Part shown: piece by piece, positions 1-5,611 of the stretch
Numbering within the stretch: the first letter of the stretch is position 1
Layout of the letters: every line of letters starts with the position of its first letter
Source: Thermoleophilaceae bacterium
GTDB lineage: Bacteria; Actinomycetota; Thermoleophilia; Solirubrobacterales; Thermoleophilaceae
NCBI GenBank assembly: GCA_013695855.1
Contig: JACCZR010000269.1
Coordinates: forward strand, 1 to 8,689
Direction: 5' to 3'
DNA: 8,689 bases
Notes under the pieces: generated by a model
The model's database searches: none
What the model was told of the DNA's origin: nothing
What the model saw: only the letters and a program-made list of their open reading frames with translations
Made by a program: the position numbers and the translations under genes

Positions 1-345
1 CTGCGAGAGGAGATGGCCGGCGATCTGCGTCCGATGCGCACGGACATGGCAGTGATGCGCGAGTCGACCTCACGCCTGCCGGAGGGCATTGAAAAGATCG
101 AGCAGGCGGTGACCGGGCTGAGCGCGAAGCTCGATGCCATCGATCAGGGAGTGGGCAAAGTCCACGCGAATATGAGCGGGCTGAACGCTCAGGTCGAGAC
201 GCTGGGCAAACGAGTCGAAGCGATGGAGCAAACCGTTGAGGCGATGAGGGGCAGCGTCGAGAACGTCATCAAGGACCTCCCCGGCGCGTCAGGAGCGGGA
301 GTCGTCTCTCGCGTGCGAGACGCCATCGGCGGAGATACGAACTAG
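1..345 (+). CDS. Coiled-coil hypothetical protein, 5' end outside the window
   Basis: The frame is open from base 1 to a TAG at 343-345, giving 114 visible residues. There is an ATG at 13, but the GAGGAG in front of it abuts the codon and is too close for a normal ribosome binding site, so the gene probably begins before the window. The visible part is almost entirely helical, with spaced hydrophobic positions (I/V/L/M) among Glu, Lys, Ser and Gln, as in a long parallel coiled coil from about residue 10 to 90. A Gly/Ala-rich tail follows and ends in VSRVRDAIGGDTN. I see no catalytic motif, cysteine pair or membrane segment. It could be a structural or adaptor protein; no family is recognised. 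The gene converges on the membrane-protein gene to its right. Confidence 0.6.
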   Translation: MREEMAGDLRPMRTDMAVMRESTSRLPEGIEKIEQAVTGLSAKLDAIDQGVGKVHANMSGLNAQVETLGKRVEAMEQTVEAMRGSVENVIKDLPGASGAGVVSRVRDAIGGDTN

Positions 346-359
346 CTCGGCCGTCCTGA

Positions 360-374
360 ACGCCCGTCGGGCGT
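360..374. terminator. Short inverted repeat in convergent gap
   Basis: ACGCCC and GGGCGT form a perfect 6-bp stem with a 3-nt loop, 15 bp after the coiled-coil gene stop. No T-tract follows. It is placed where a terminator for the + strand gene would be expected, but GC-rich DNA makes short stems by chance. Confidence 0.35.
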
Positions 375-400
375 AGACCGAGCGATCTCGTTCGCGCGGC

Positions 401-423
401 GGGTCCGGTGGGGTGCCGGACCC
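401..423. terminator. Strong hairpin, probable bidirectional terminator
   Basis: GGGTCCGG (401-408) and CCGGACCC (416-423) form a perfect 8-bp stem around a 7-nt loop. The hairpin ends 2 bp from the stop codon of the minus-strand membrane protein and lies 55 bp past the stop of the + strand gene. Its place between two convergent genes suits termination of both, although no T-run is present on either strand. Terminators without a U-tract have been proposed in high-GC actinobacteria. Confidence 0.5.
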
Positions 424-425
424 GG

Positions 426-1103
426 CTACGAGGAGGTCTTCGAAGCGTCCGGGGAGGGCTCGGAGGGGGCGCCCCCAACCAGGTCGAGCAGGCGCAGGCG
501 GCGCGCCTCCCAGCCCTTGTCCCGCTGCCCGGCGCGCTCGAGCTTCTTGGGCTCGTCGCCGTAGCGGCGCCGCGCCCAGGGCGAGTTTGGCTTGGCCAGT
601 CGCAGGGCGCCGACCAGCGCGAGCAGCGGCACGAAGGCGGCGAGCACCGCTGTCACGAGCTTGCCCTTGAGCACCACGACGGAGACCAGCAGCATGTTGG
701 CGATCACGACGCCCGCGAAGACGGCGACCGATCCCTCCTCGTTCTTGACCTCGAAGGGCGCGGCGCCCAGCAGGACCATCGCCGCGATGGCGACGGCGAT
801 CGCGGTGGCCTCGATCGACTGACGCCCCTGGTCGGCCCAGTAGACGTCCTCCAGGTGCAGCCAGAGCGCGAACTCGTCGAGGGTCAGCCCGGCGCCGATG
901 CCAAAGCCCGCCGCCAGCACCTCGATCCAAGGGGCGTCTGGATCCAGCGCGAAGTTCAGGAAGCCGCAGAGCAGCAGCAGGACGATCCCGAAGACCATGT
1001 GGTGCACGTGCACCCCGCCGGCCGAGACGCTGCCCGGCCACCAGGTGACCTTTGGGCTTCGCATGAGCCGCGTGCTCATGCGGATGAAGCCAAAGGAGAG
1101 CAC
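426..1103 (-). CDS. Polytopic membrane protein of unknown function, start uncertain
   Basis: 225 residues are read from GTG 1103. Hydrophobic segments lie at about residues 35-53 (after a GGVHVHH motif), 61-78, 97-117, 126-148 and 150-170, with a charged, probably cytoplasmic tail. Recognisable motifs are IRMSTRLMRSP, WWPGSV, HVHH and LTLDEFALWLHLEDVYW. I recall this set from actinobacterial integral membrane proteins of unknown function; that is memory, not a search. The GTG has no ribosome binding site and cuts into a hydrophobic helix, because in-frame codons upstream read ARAGFILFAGFVLSFGFI. No ATG, GTG or TTG occurs between it and the in-frame TAG at 1206-1208, which is the yqgE stop. 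The true N-terminus is therefore probably missing, by frameshift, sequence error or an unusual start. The gene follows yqgE on the same strand and is likely co-transcribed with it. Confidence 0.75.
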   Translation of the reverse strand: MLSFGFIRMSTRLMRSPKVTWWPGSVSAGGVHVHHMVFGIVLLLLCGFLNFALDPDAPWIEVLAAGFGIGAGLTLDEFALWLHLEDVYWADQGRQSIEATAIAVAIAAMVLLGAAPFEVKNEEGSVAVFAGVVIANMLLVSVVVLKGKLVTAVLAAFVPLLALVGALRLAKPNSPWARRRYGDEPKKLERAGQRDKGWEARRLRLLDLVGGAPSEPSPDASKTSS

Positions 1104-1205
1104 GAAGCCGGCGAACAGGATGAAGCCGGCGCGGGCCCCGTCGTGGCCGAGGAAGTCGCCGGTGAGCTGGATCCCCTCGATGGTCGAGAGGGTACGGCCC
1201 GGGCA

Positions 1206-1730
1206 CTAGTTGAGGGAGGGGTCGGCGGGCATCGTGGCGAGCAGCGCGTACTTGCCGCCCATGCGCGCCAGGGCGTCGGCCCACAGATCGCCTTCGCGAA
1301 ACGGGTCCTCGGGGTCGGGCTCGGCCACCACCCAGGCGTCGTGGTCCAGCTCGGACTCGAGCTGGCCCGGCCCCCAGCCCGCGTGACCGGCGTAGACGCG
1401 CAGCCGCCGCAGGCTCTCGGTGCGGGCGGGGTCCACCACGCCGACATCGCCGGCCAAAGGGTGGCTCAACTCGTCAGGGTCGCTGAACTCCCCCAGCGCC
1501 AAGACCGAGTTCTGGTCCACCGGCCCACCCACGCGAACCACCTCTCCGTCCTCGCCCAAGCCCGAGAGAGTGGGCACCGCCTCGGCCACCATCGTCTCCG
1601 AGGGGCGGTTGAGCACCAGCCCCATGGCGCCCTCGTCGGTGTGCCCGAGTACCAAGACCACCGCGCGCTCGAAGAAGTCCGAGAGCGCCGGCGAGGCGAT
1701 CAGGAGCTTGCCGCGTTGCGATTCGTTCAC
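1206..1730 (-). CDS. YqgE/AlgH family protein (UPF0301, DUF179)
   Basis: This is a 174-residue protein of the UPF0301 family. Family hallmarks are the opening GKLLIASPALSDFFERAVVLVLGH, then EGAMGLVLNRP at about residues 33-43, VGGPV near 67-71, and the aromatic/Gly stretch YAGHAGWGPGQLESEL near 113-128. The length is close to that of other members and the end (PADPSLN) looks natural. The biochemical role is not established. AlgH in Pseudomonas was named for an effect on alginate, but the family is widespread and that name should not be carried over. The GTG start is the only one available, since no ATG, GTG or TTG occurs in frame just upstream. GGGAG lies 1 nt before it, too close for a normal site, and CACAAT (1737-1742) could be a -10 box 6 nt upstream. 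It is divergent from the small gene at 1807. Confidence 0.92.
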   Translation of the reverse strand: MNESQRGKLLIASPALSDFFERAVVLVLGHTDEGAMGLVLNRPSETMVAEAVPTLSGLGEDGEVVRVGGPVDQNSVLALGEFSDPDELSHPLAGDVGVVDPARTESLRRLRVYAGHAGWGPGQLESELDHDAWVVAEPDPEDPFREGDLWADALARMGGKYALLATMPADPSLN

Positions 1731-1753
1731 GCTCCCATTGTGGCGAAGCGGCC

Positions 1754-1768
1754 CGGGCCAAGGGCCCG
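1754..1768. repeat. Inverted repeat in divergent promoter region
   Basis: CGGGCC and GGCCCG form a 6-bp palindrome around a 3-nt AAG centre in the 76-bp gap between the divergent yqgE and the 1807 gene. Its place would suit an operator acting on both promoters. It is short and GC-only, so chance is a real alternative. Confidence 0.25.
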
Positions 1769-1792
1769 AGCGGGACTCGGCGCGGCTAGGAC

Positions 1793-1806
1793 TAGGATGC
1801 CCCGCC
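1793..1806 (+). promoter_or_regulatory. Candidate -10 box of a leaderless start
   Basis: TAGGAT (1793-1798) fits the actinobacterial TANNNT -10 form and ends 8 nt before the GTG at 1807, the spacing expected if transcription begins at the start codon. The AGGA inside it could instead be a weak ribosome binding site 9 nt from the GTG. No -35 element is recognisable. Confidence 0.4.
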
Positions 1807-2052
1807 GTGGACCTGCGGCTGGAGAAGGTGACGATCGAGACCGACCGCTACCGCATCGAGGGAGCGATGACGCTCCCGGCCGAGGGGCACCGCAGCCGGT
1901 TGTCGGACCATGTCAACCGCCGCGATCAGCAGTTCTTCACCGTGCAGGCGGCTCGCATCAGCCCGCTCGACGGTGACGGCGAGGAGTGGGACGCCCCGGT
2001 GGTCATGGTGGGGCGCGCGCACATCCGCTTGATCGTGCCCAGCACAGCCTGA
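1807..2052 (+). CDS. Small conserved protein, DUF6812-like
   Basis: The GTG start gives an 81-residue protein opening VDLRLEKVTIETDRYRIEGAMTL. The sequence suggests alternating beta strands, a central SRLSDHVNRRDQQFFTV motif (about residues 30-45), a short acidic loop and a final strand ending AHIRLIVPSTA. From memory this pattern (LPxEGxRSRLSDxxN followed by a hydrophobic strand) matches small actinobacterial proteins placed in DUF6812; this could not be checked. There are no cysteines, catalytic motifs, signal peptide or membrane segment. The frame stays open far upstream, but that part is a shadow of yqgE on the other strand, so the GTG at 1807, just after a -10-like TAGGAT, is the sensible start. 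Function unknown. Confidence 0.72.
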   Translation: MDLRLEKVTIETDRYRIEGAMTLPAEGHRSRLSDHVNRRDQQFFTVQAARISPLDGDGEEWDAPVVMVGRAHIRLIVPSTA

Positions 2053-2098
2053 GCCGCGCGCCGCCGTTCCGTCCGAGACTGCTTCGAGCATCTCATCC

Positions 2099-2293
2099 GT
2101 GCTGCTGCTCGCACTGCTCGAGTGTTCGAACCCCCGCTGCGAGGCCACGTACGAGGGCTACGGCACCGCCGCCGAACTGCGCGGCATCCCCTGCGAGGAG
2201 TGCGGTCACGAGCTCGAGGCTGTGGCCTACGCGGAGGCCGACCGGGCCTGCGAACCGATCGCCCCCCGGGTGCAGCCGAGGCGCGCCGCGTAG
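2099..2293 (+). CDS. Small putative zinc-ribbon protein
   Basis: The GTG start gives 64 residues. Cys9 and Cys14 (CSNPRC) and Cys32 and Cys35 (CEEC, followed by GHELE) are arranged as two knuckles about 18 residues apart, as expected of a zinc ribbon, although the first knuckle is CX4C rather than the usual CX2C. A further Cys51 and a basic, proline-containing tail follow. The N-terminus MLLLALLEC is hydrophobic but too short for a signal peptide. The gene lies 46 bp after the 1807 gene on the same strand and 18 bp before tRNA-Ser, so it may be in one transcript with either. No clear ribosome binding site is visible before the GTG. It could bind metal or nucleic acid; nothing more specific is supported. 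Confidence 0.62.
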   Translation: MLLLALLECSNPRCEATYEGYGTAAELRGIPCEECGHELEAVAYAEADRACEPIAPRVQPRRAA

Positions 2294-2306
2294 CTAGGCT
2301 GCTAGC
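2293..2306 (+). other. Small stem-loop just before tRNA-Ser
   Basis: GCTAG (2293-2297) and CTAGC (2302-2306) pair around a 4-nt loop, right at the stop of the zinc-ribbon gene and 5 bp before the tRNA. It may be a processing signal between mRNA and tRNA. Alternatively TAGGCT (2295-2300) may be a -10 box for the tRNA, 11 nt before its first base. Confidence 0.3.
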
Positions 2307-2311
2307 CGCTC

Positions 2312-2401
2312 GGAGAGGTGACCGAGTGGCTTAAGGTGCACGATTGGAAATCGTGTGGGCGGTGTTGAGCTGCCTCGTGGGTTCGAATCCCACCCTCTCC
2401 G
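2312..2401 (+). tRNA. tRNA-Ser (anticodon GGA)
   Basis: The acceptor stem GGAGAGG (2312-2318) pairs fully with CCTCTCC (2394-2400), with discriminator G at 2401. The anticodon stem CACGA/TCGTG (2339-2343 and 2351-2355) encloses loop TTGGAAA with anticodon GGA at 2346-2348, reading UCC and UCU serine codons. A long variable arm lies at about 2356-2376, typical of class II serine tRNAs. The T stem GTGGG/CCCAC (2377-2381 and 2389-2393) carries loop TTCGAAT. The 3' CCA is not encoded and must be added after transcription. Only 6 bp separate its end from the stop codon of the convergent DUF2277 gene. Confidence 0.97.
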
Positions 2402-2407
2402 CTCCGT

Positions 2408-2677
2408 CTATGCCGCGTATCGCTGGGCGCTTCGGGCTCTCGCCTTGGCCGCTTCGACGTCGCGGTCCTTTGGGGGTGCCGATGTCACCAGCTCGTCCAG
2501 CAGCTCGGTCGAGGCCGCCGTCACGGCTTCCACCGCTCGATCGAACGCCGCCTCGTTGGCCTTTGACGGCTTCGTCGAGCCGCTGATCTTGCGGACGTAT
2601 TGGACAGCCGCTGCTCGGACCTCCTCGTCGCTGGCCGGGGGATCGAAGTTGTGGAGAGTTCGGATGTTGCGGCACAT
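2408..2677 (-). CDS. DUF2277 domain-containing protein
   Basis: This 89-residue protein opens with MCRNIRTLHNFDPPASDEEVRAAA and continues QYVRKISGSTKPSKAN, the signature of DUF2277, and covers the whole family length. The rest is helical and ends with SAPPKDRDVEAAKARARSAQRYAA. The single Cys2 right after the initiator Met is shared with the members I remember. Function is unknown; the Arg/Lys-rich helices and small size could suit nucleic-acid binding, but that is a guess. The ATG is set by the family N-terminus. The gene lies 20 bp after the peptidase gene on the same strand, so it may be its last operon partner. TAAGCT (2684-2689) ends 6 nt before the ATG and could give it a leaderless promoter of its own. 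Confidence 0.92.
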   Translation of the reverse strand: MCRNIRTLHNFDPPASDEEVRAAAVQYVRKISGSTKPSKANEAAFDRAVEAVTAASTELLDELVTSAPPKDRDVEAAKARARSAQRYAA

Positions 2678-2689
2678 GCCGTCAGCTTA
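2678..2689 (-). promoter_or_regulatory. Candidate -10 box of DUF2277 gene
   Basis: On the minus strand TAAGCT (2689-2684) ends 6 nt before the ATG at 2677. It fits the TANNNT form and is preceded by AGGGG. It lies in the 20-bp gap after the peptidase gene stop, so the DUF2277 gene may be expressed both from the operon and by itself. Confidence 0.4.
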
Positions 2690-2697
2690 CCCCTGCC

Positions 2698-3273
2698 TCA
2701 GAGCCCGAGCTCGCGGACGCCCGGCTCGCCCCAGCCCAGGTGGTGGGCGAGCTCGTGCTGCAGCGTGCGCTCGACCTGAGCGGCCAGGAGCTCGGGGTCG
2801 CAGCCGAAGTCGCGCTCGAGGGTGTCCTGGTAGAGGACGATGCGGTCGGGATAGGTGTCGCGGGCGACCGTGTCTCCGATGTAGTGGCCGTAGGCGCCGT
2901 GCTCGGCGCCCAGCCTGGAGACCACCACCGGCGTTTTTTCGAGCAGCTCGCGGAACTCCGGTGGCAGGCGATCGATCGCGTGGGCCACCAGGAGGTCGAA
3001 CTCCGTGGCCGCGATCGCCAAGTCGGGATCGCGAGCAAGCTCCTCGCTGCGGCGCACCAGCCGCTCGAACTCCGGTTCGGAGAGCTCCTGGTCGCCGCTC
3101 AGCGCCACGGTGGCCCATGCGGTGAGCATCATCAGGGCCAAGCCACCGGCCACCCACCGCAAGAGGCCTTCGGCGCCCGAGAGCGACGGCGGGTTGATCA
3201 CGAAGACCAACAGGCCGACGACGAGCGCCGCCGTGACTGCGGAGCGAACGGGGCCGCGGAGGGTCTCCCTCAC
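2698..3273 (-). CDS. Membrane-anchored zinc metallopeptidase-like protein (HExxH, Zincin_1-like)
   Basis: 191 residues are read from GTG 3273. The C-terminal part has LQHELAHHLGWGE (171-183), an HExxHxxGxxE zincin motif: His173 and His177 as zinc ligands, Glu174 as the catalytic base and Glu183 in the place of a third ligand. FDLLVAHAIDRLPPEFRELLE (92-112) and YPDRIVLYQDTLERDF (141-156) match the small bacterial zincin family (PF06262). Members I know are mostly near 110-140 residues and soluble. Here two hydrophobic segments (about 12-27 and 37-58) precede the domain, suggesting a membrane hairpin with the peptidase on the cytoplasmic side if the N-terminus is inside. Substrate unknown. The gene follows the acidic 54-residue gene by 24 bp and precedes DUF2277 by 20 bp. 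Confidence 0.85.
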   Translation of the reverse strand: MRETLRGPVRSAVTAALVVGLLVFVINPPSLSGAEGLLRWVAGGLALMMLTAWATVALSGDQELSEPEFERLVRRSEELARDPDLAIAATEFDLLVAHAIDRLPPEFRELLEKTPVVVSRLGAEHGAYGHYIGDTVARDTYPDRIVLYQDTLERDFGCDPELLAAQVERTLQHELAHHLGWGEPGVRELGL

Positions 3274-3286
3274 GGCCCTGACACTA
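3274..3286 (-). promoter_or_regulatory. Candidate -10 box of peptidase gene
   Basis: On the minus strand TAGTGT (3286-3281) ends 7 nt before the GTG at 3273. It is a TANNNT match at the spacing expected for a leaderless transcript. No convincing ribosome binding site precedes the GTG. The box lies in the 24-bp gap behind the upstream gene. Confidence 0.4.
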
Positions 3287-3297
3287 GGAGGGCGGGG

Positions 3298-3462
3298 CTA
3301 CTCCTCCTCGCCGGCGGAGCCGGGATTGCCGGTGTTGGCACCCTCCGCTCCGGGCACGCCGGCCTGCTCCTCGGCGTCTTTGCGAGTGGTCGTGCTGTCG
3401 TCCTCGGGGACCTCCTCGGGCGGGGCCTCCTCGGGAAGCTGGTCTGACTCCTCGTGCTCCAT
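3298..3462 (-). CDS. Small acidic protein, 54 residues
   Basis: From ATG 3462 to TAG 3298-3300 the reading gives MEHEESDQLPEEAPPEEVPE, then DDSTTTRKDAEEQAGVPGAEG and a Gly/Asn/Pro-rich end finishing GEEE. About a third of the residues are Asp or Glu and there is no cysteine, tryptophan or hydrophobic core, so it is probably disordered. It sits 41 bp after the larger acidic gene, on the same strand, and shares its MEHE opening. The reading frame, the tight operon spacing and a promoter-like 10-mer 7 nt before the ATG support it as a real gene too short for common length cut-offs. I remember similar short acidic proteins (EDVPEDDS..TRxDAEEQAG) in actinobacteria, but could not check. Function unknown. 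Confidence 0.65.
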   Translation of the reverse strand: MEHEESDQLPEEAPPEEVPEDDSTTTRKDAEEQAGVPGAEGANTGNPGSAGEEE

Positions 3463-3479
3463 GAAGTTCAGCTACCCCC
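3463..3479 (-). promoter_or_regulatory. GGGGGTAGCT element before the acidic gene
   Basis: On the minus strand GGGGGTAGCT (3479-3470) lies exactly 7 nt before the ATG at 3462. The same 10-mer lies exactly 7 nt before the ATG at 8279. It looks like a TA-containing -10 element with a G-run in front, as a leaderless promoter would have; the G-run could also act as a poor ribosome binding site. Confidence 0.35.
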
Positions 3480-3503
3480 GGCCGCCGGCCGGCAAACGAC
3501 GGC

Positions 3504-3950
3504 TCACTCGCCCTTCTCGCCACCGGAGGAGTCGTCCTCGTCCTCTTCCTCGTCGTCGCCCTTCGAGTCGCCCGTCGAGTCGCCGTCCGAGGGGTCCGAG
3601 CCCTCCGCACTGGAGTCGTCCTCGCTCGGGTCGTCGTGACTCGACTCGACCTTGGCCTTGCCGGCGGCGTAGGGATCGTCGGTGTCGGGCTCCGCGTCGT
3701 CGTCGGCCTTGGAGTCGTCGGCGTCCTCGCGGGCCTCGCGGTCGGCCTGCAGGGCCTCCTCTTCCTCCTGCGCGCGCTCCTCGACGTACTCGACTTCGGG
3801 GTCGCGAGTGGCGCCGGGCACCTGCTGGTCCTGCTGCTTTGACTCCCAGTCGCCGCGCGCGGAGTCGATATTGCGGCCGACTCGGTCGCCCTCCTTCTCC
3901 AGGCGCTGGGCCTCCTTCTCGAGCTCGTCCGCCCGCCTCTCGTGCTCCAC
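3504..3950 (-). CDS. Acidic coiled-coil protein with disordered Asp/Ser-rich tail
   Basis: 148 residues are read from GTG 3950, with GAGGAG about 8 nt upstream, one of the few good ribosome binding sites in this window. Residues 1-35 (MEHERRADELEKEAQRLEKE and onward) form a charged helix with a heptad-like pattern. Residues 32-52 contain GDWESKQQDQQVPGA, and 54-78 a second Glu/Arg-rich helix. From about 79 to the end the sequence is Asp, Glu, Ser and Gly with almost no hydrophobic residues (DDEEEDEDDSSGGEKGE at the end), so it is surely disordered. There is no signal peptide. The mRNA for the tail is a low-complexity run of GAC, GAG and TCG codons. The gene follows the GMC oxidoreductase by 56 bp and precedes the acidic 54-residue gene. 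I recall similar actinobacterial proteins of unknown function. Confidence 0.78.
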   Translation of the reverse strand: MEHERRADELEKEAQRLEKEGDRVGRNIDSARGDWESKQQDQQVPGATRDPEVEYVEERAQEEEEALQADREAREDADDSKADDDAEPDTDDPYAAGKAKVESSHDDPSEDDSSAEGSDPSDGDSTGDSKGDDEEEDEDDSSGGEKGE

Positions 3951-3974
3951 TGCGCGCTCTCCTCGCCTAGGGAC

Positions 3975-3992
3975 CCCGGCAGGCTATCCGGG
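3975..3992. terminator. Weak hairpin between GMC and acidic genes
   Basis: CCCGG (3975-3979) and CCGGG (3988-3992) can pair around an 8-nt loop in the 56-bp gap. A direct repeat GGCAGGCT also occurs at 3978-3985 and 3991-3998. Either may be an attenuating hairpin or a binding site, or chance in GC-rich DNA. Confidence 0.2.
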
Positions 3993-4006
3993 CAGGCTCC
4001 GGCACC

Positions 4007-5611
4007 TCAGCCCGCCACCGCCTCGCGCGATGCCGGCGCGCGGCCGCGGATCAGGTCGCTCGCCTTATCGGCCACCATGGTCGTGGGGGCGTTGGTGTTG
4101 CCGCCCGGGATCACCGGCATCACCGAGGCGTCCACCACACGCAGGCCCTCCACCCCGCGCACTCGCAGCTCGGAATCGACAACGGCGCCCTCGCCCGACC
4201 CCATGCGGCAGGTGCCCACCGGGTGGTAGATCAGCATGAGGCGGCGGCGGATGTCGGCTTCGATGTCCTCACGGGTGGTCACGCCGGGACCGGGCTTCAT
4301 CTCCCGCAGTGTGATCTCCGCGAGCGGGCCTTGCGAGGCGATCTCGCGCGCCAGCGACATGGCAGCCACCAGCGACTCCACGTCCTCGGGCTCGGCCATC
4401 GCGTTGGTGACGATCCGCGGCTTGTCGGACGGCTTCGACGAGCGCAGCCACACCTGGCCGCGCGCCTGTGGGCTCACCAGCACGGGGGCGATCACGATGG
4501 CGTGGCCGTCGAACTCCTCCTGGCCGTGGTCCTCGTAGTAGGCGGCGCCCATGTGGAACTGGATGTCGGCGGCCGGCAGTCCCGCGCGCGTGCGCACGAA
4601 GGCCACCACCTCGGCCACGCTCGAGGTCAGCGGCCCCGTGCGCCGCACGGCCCACTCGGCCATGTTCTTCGGGCTGTCGGCCCGGTAGAGGGTGTCCTGG
4701 TCGGAGACCTCGTAGATCACCGAGTAGAAGGGGTGGTCCTGCAGGTTGCGGCCCACACCGGGGAGGTCGCACAGCACCGGCACGCCGACCGCGCGAAGGT
4801 CGTCGGCCGGTCCTATGCCCGAGAGCAGCAGCAGCTGCGGCGAGCCGATCGCGCCGGCGGCGAGGATCACCTCGCGCCCGGCGGGGATCGTCTGCTGGCG
4901 CCCGAAGCCGCCGCGGACGCGAATGCCCGTCGCCCGCCCGCCCTCGACCTGCACGCCGAGCACCTGGCGCCCGCTGGCCACGGCGAGGTTGGGCCGATCC
5001 AGGACCGGCCGCAGGAAGGCGTCGGCGGCGCTCCAGCGCCTGCCGTTGCGCTGGTTGACCTGGAACATCGAGCAACCGTCCTGCTCGGGCCCGTTGTAGT
5101 CGCGCACGTACGGGATCCCCGCGGCCTCGCTCGCCGCCAGCAGGCGCTTGCCCACCGGACGCGGCGAGCGCTGCTCGCTCACCACCAGCTCGCCGTCCTC
5201 ACCGTGGAACTCCGAGGCCCCGCGGCAGTTTCGCTCGGAGCGCATGAAGTACGGCAGGACGTCCTCCCAGCCCCAGCCCTCGGCGCCCGCGGCCTCCCAC
5301 AGGCCGTAGTCGAGCGGGCGCCCGCGCACGTAGAGCATCGCGTTCATCGAGCTCGAGCCGCCCAGGCTCTTCCCCCGCGGGATGTATAGCTCGCGGCCGT
5401 CGACGTGGGGCTCGGGCTCGGTGTAGTACTCCCAGTCGAGCTTGGTCTTGAACTGGTTGGCGAAGGCCGCCGGGATCTTGATGTTGGGGCTGAGATCCTT
5501 GCCGCCGGCCTCGACCAGCAGCACGCTCACCGACGGATCCTCGCTCAGGCGATTGGCCAGCACGCAGCCGGCCGATCCAGCTCCGACGACGATGTAGTCG
5601 GGCTGCGTCAT
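4007..5611 (-). CDS. GMC family FAD-dependent oxidoreductase (choline dehydrogenase-like)
   Basis: This 534-residue flavoenzyme should oxidise an alcohol to an aldehyde or ketone. The N-terminus has the FAD dinucleotide fold VVGAGSAGCVLANRL (8-22) and acidic VEAG. GMC signature 1 is GKSLGGSSSMNAMLYVRG (80-97) and signature 2 is GAIGSPQLLLLSGIG (253-267). The C-terminus carries YHPVGTCRMG (462-471) with the expected catalytic His463, then VDASVMPVIPGGNTNAPTTM (493-512) with the partner Asn at 505 or 507. Length and motifs are complete. Substrate cannot be read from the sequence; choline is not specifically indicated. The ATG at 5611 is set by the fold starting at residue 6; the frame stays open further upstream only as a shadow of the opposite-strand gene. 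It starts 15 bp from the divergent monooxygenase gene and leads the minus-strand run down to 2408. Confidence 0.95.
   Translation of the reverse strand: MTQPDYIVVGAGSAGCVLANRLSEDPSVSVLLVEAGGKDLSPNIKIPAAFANQFKTKLDWEYYTEPEPHVDGRELYIPRGKSLGGSSSMNAMLYVRGRPLDYGLWEAAGAEGWGWEDVLPYFMRSERNCRGASEFHGEDGELVVSEQRSPRPVGKRLLAASEAAGIPYVRDYNGPEQDGCSMFQVNQRNGRRWSAADAFLRPVLDRPNLAVASGRQVLGVQVEGGRATGIRVRGGFGRQQTIPAGREVILAAGAIGSPQLLLLSGIGPADDLRAVGVPVLCDLPGVGRNLQDHPFYSVIYEVSDQDTLYRADSPKNMAEWAVRRTGPLTSSVAEVVAFVRTRAGLPAADIQFHMGAAYYEDHGQEEFDGHAIVIAPVLVSPQARGQVWLRSSKPSDKPRIVTNAMAEPEDVESLVAAMSLAREIASQGPLAEITLREMKPGPGVTTREDIEADIRRRLMLIYHPVGTCRMGSGEGAVVDSELRVRGVEGLRVVDASVMPVIPGGNTNAPTTMVADKASDLIRGRAPASREAVAG

Noticed and set aside
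289..1284. Minus-strand open frame of 331 codons covering the membrane gene
   Set aside because: It is Arg/Pro/Gly-rich, a shadow of the membrane-protein frame. It matters only because its frame contains the GTG that overlaps the yqgE stop, discussed as a frameshift candidate.
408..1976. Long + strand open frame of 522 codons
   Set aside because: It lies antisense to yqgE and the membrane gene, has a His/Gln/Arg/Gly-rich composition typical of GC-rich shadow frames, and contains no family motif. Only its last part is replaced by a real gene, in another frame, at 1807.
2377..2420. tRNA-Ser 3' end as a phage or island attachment site
   Set aside because: No integrase, no repeated copy of the tRNA 3' end, and flanking genes have ordinary composition.
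3530..3640. Low-complexity TCG/TCC-rich stretch as a DNA repeat array
   Set aside because: It has no fixed repeat unit and is explained by Asp, Glu and Ser codons of the acidic tail on the minus strand.
4223..5389. + strand open frame of 388 codons antisense to the GMC gene
   Set aside because: It is His/Ala/Val/Arg-rich, a mirror frame of a well supported enzyme; no conserved motif or start signal.
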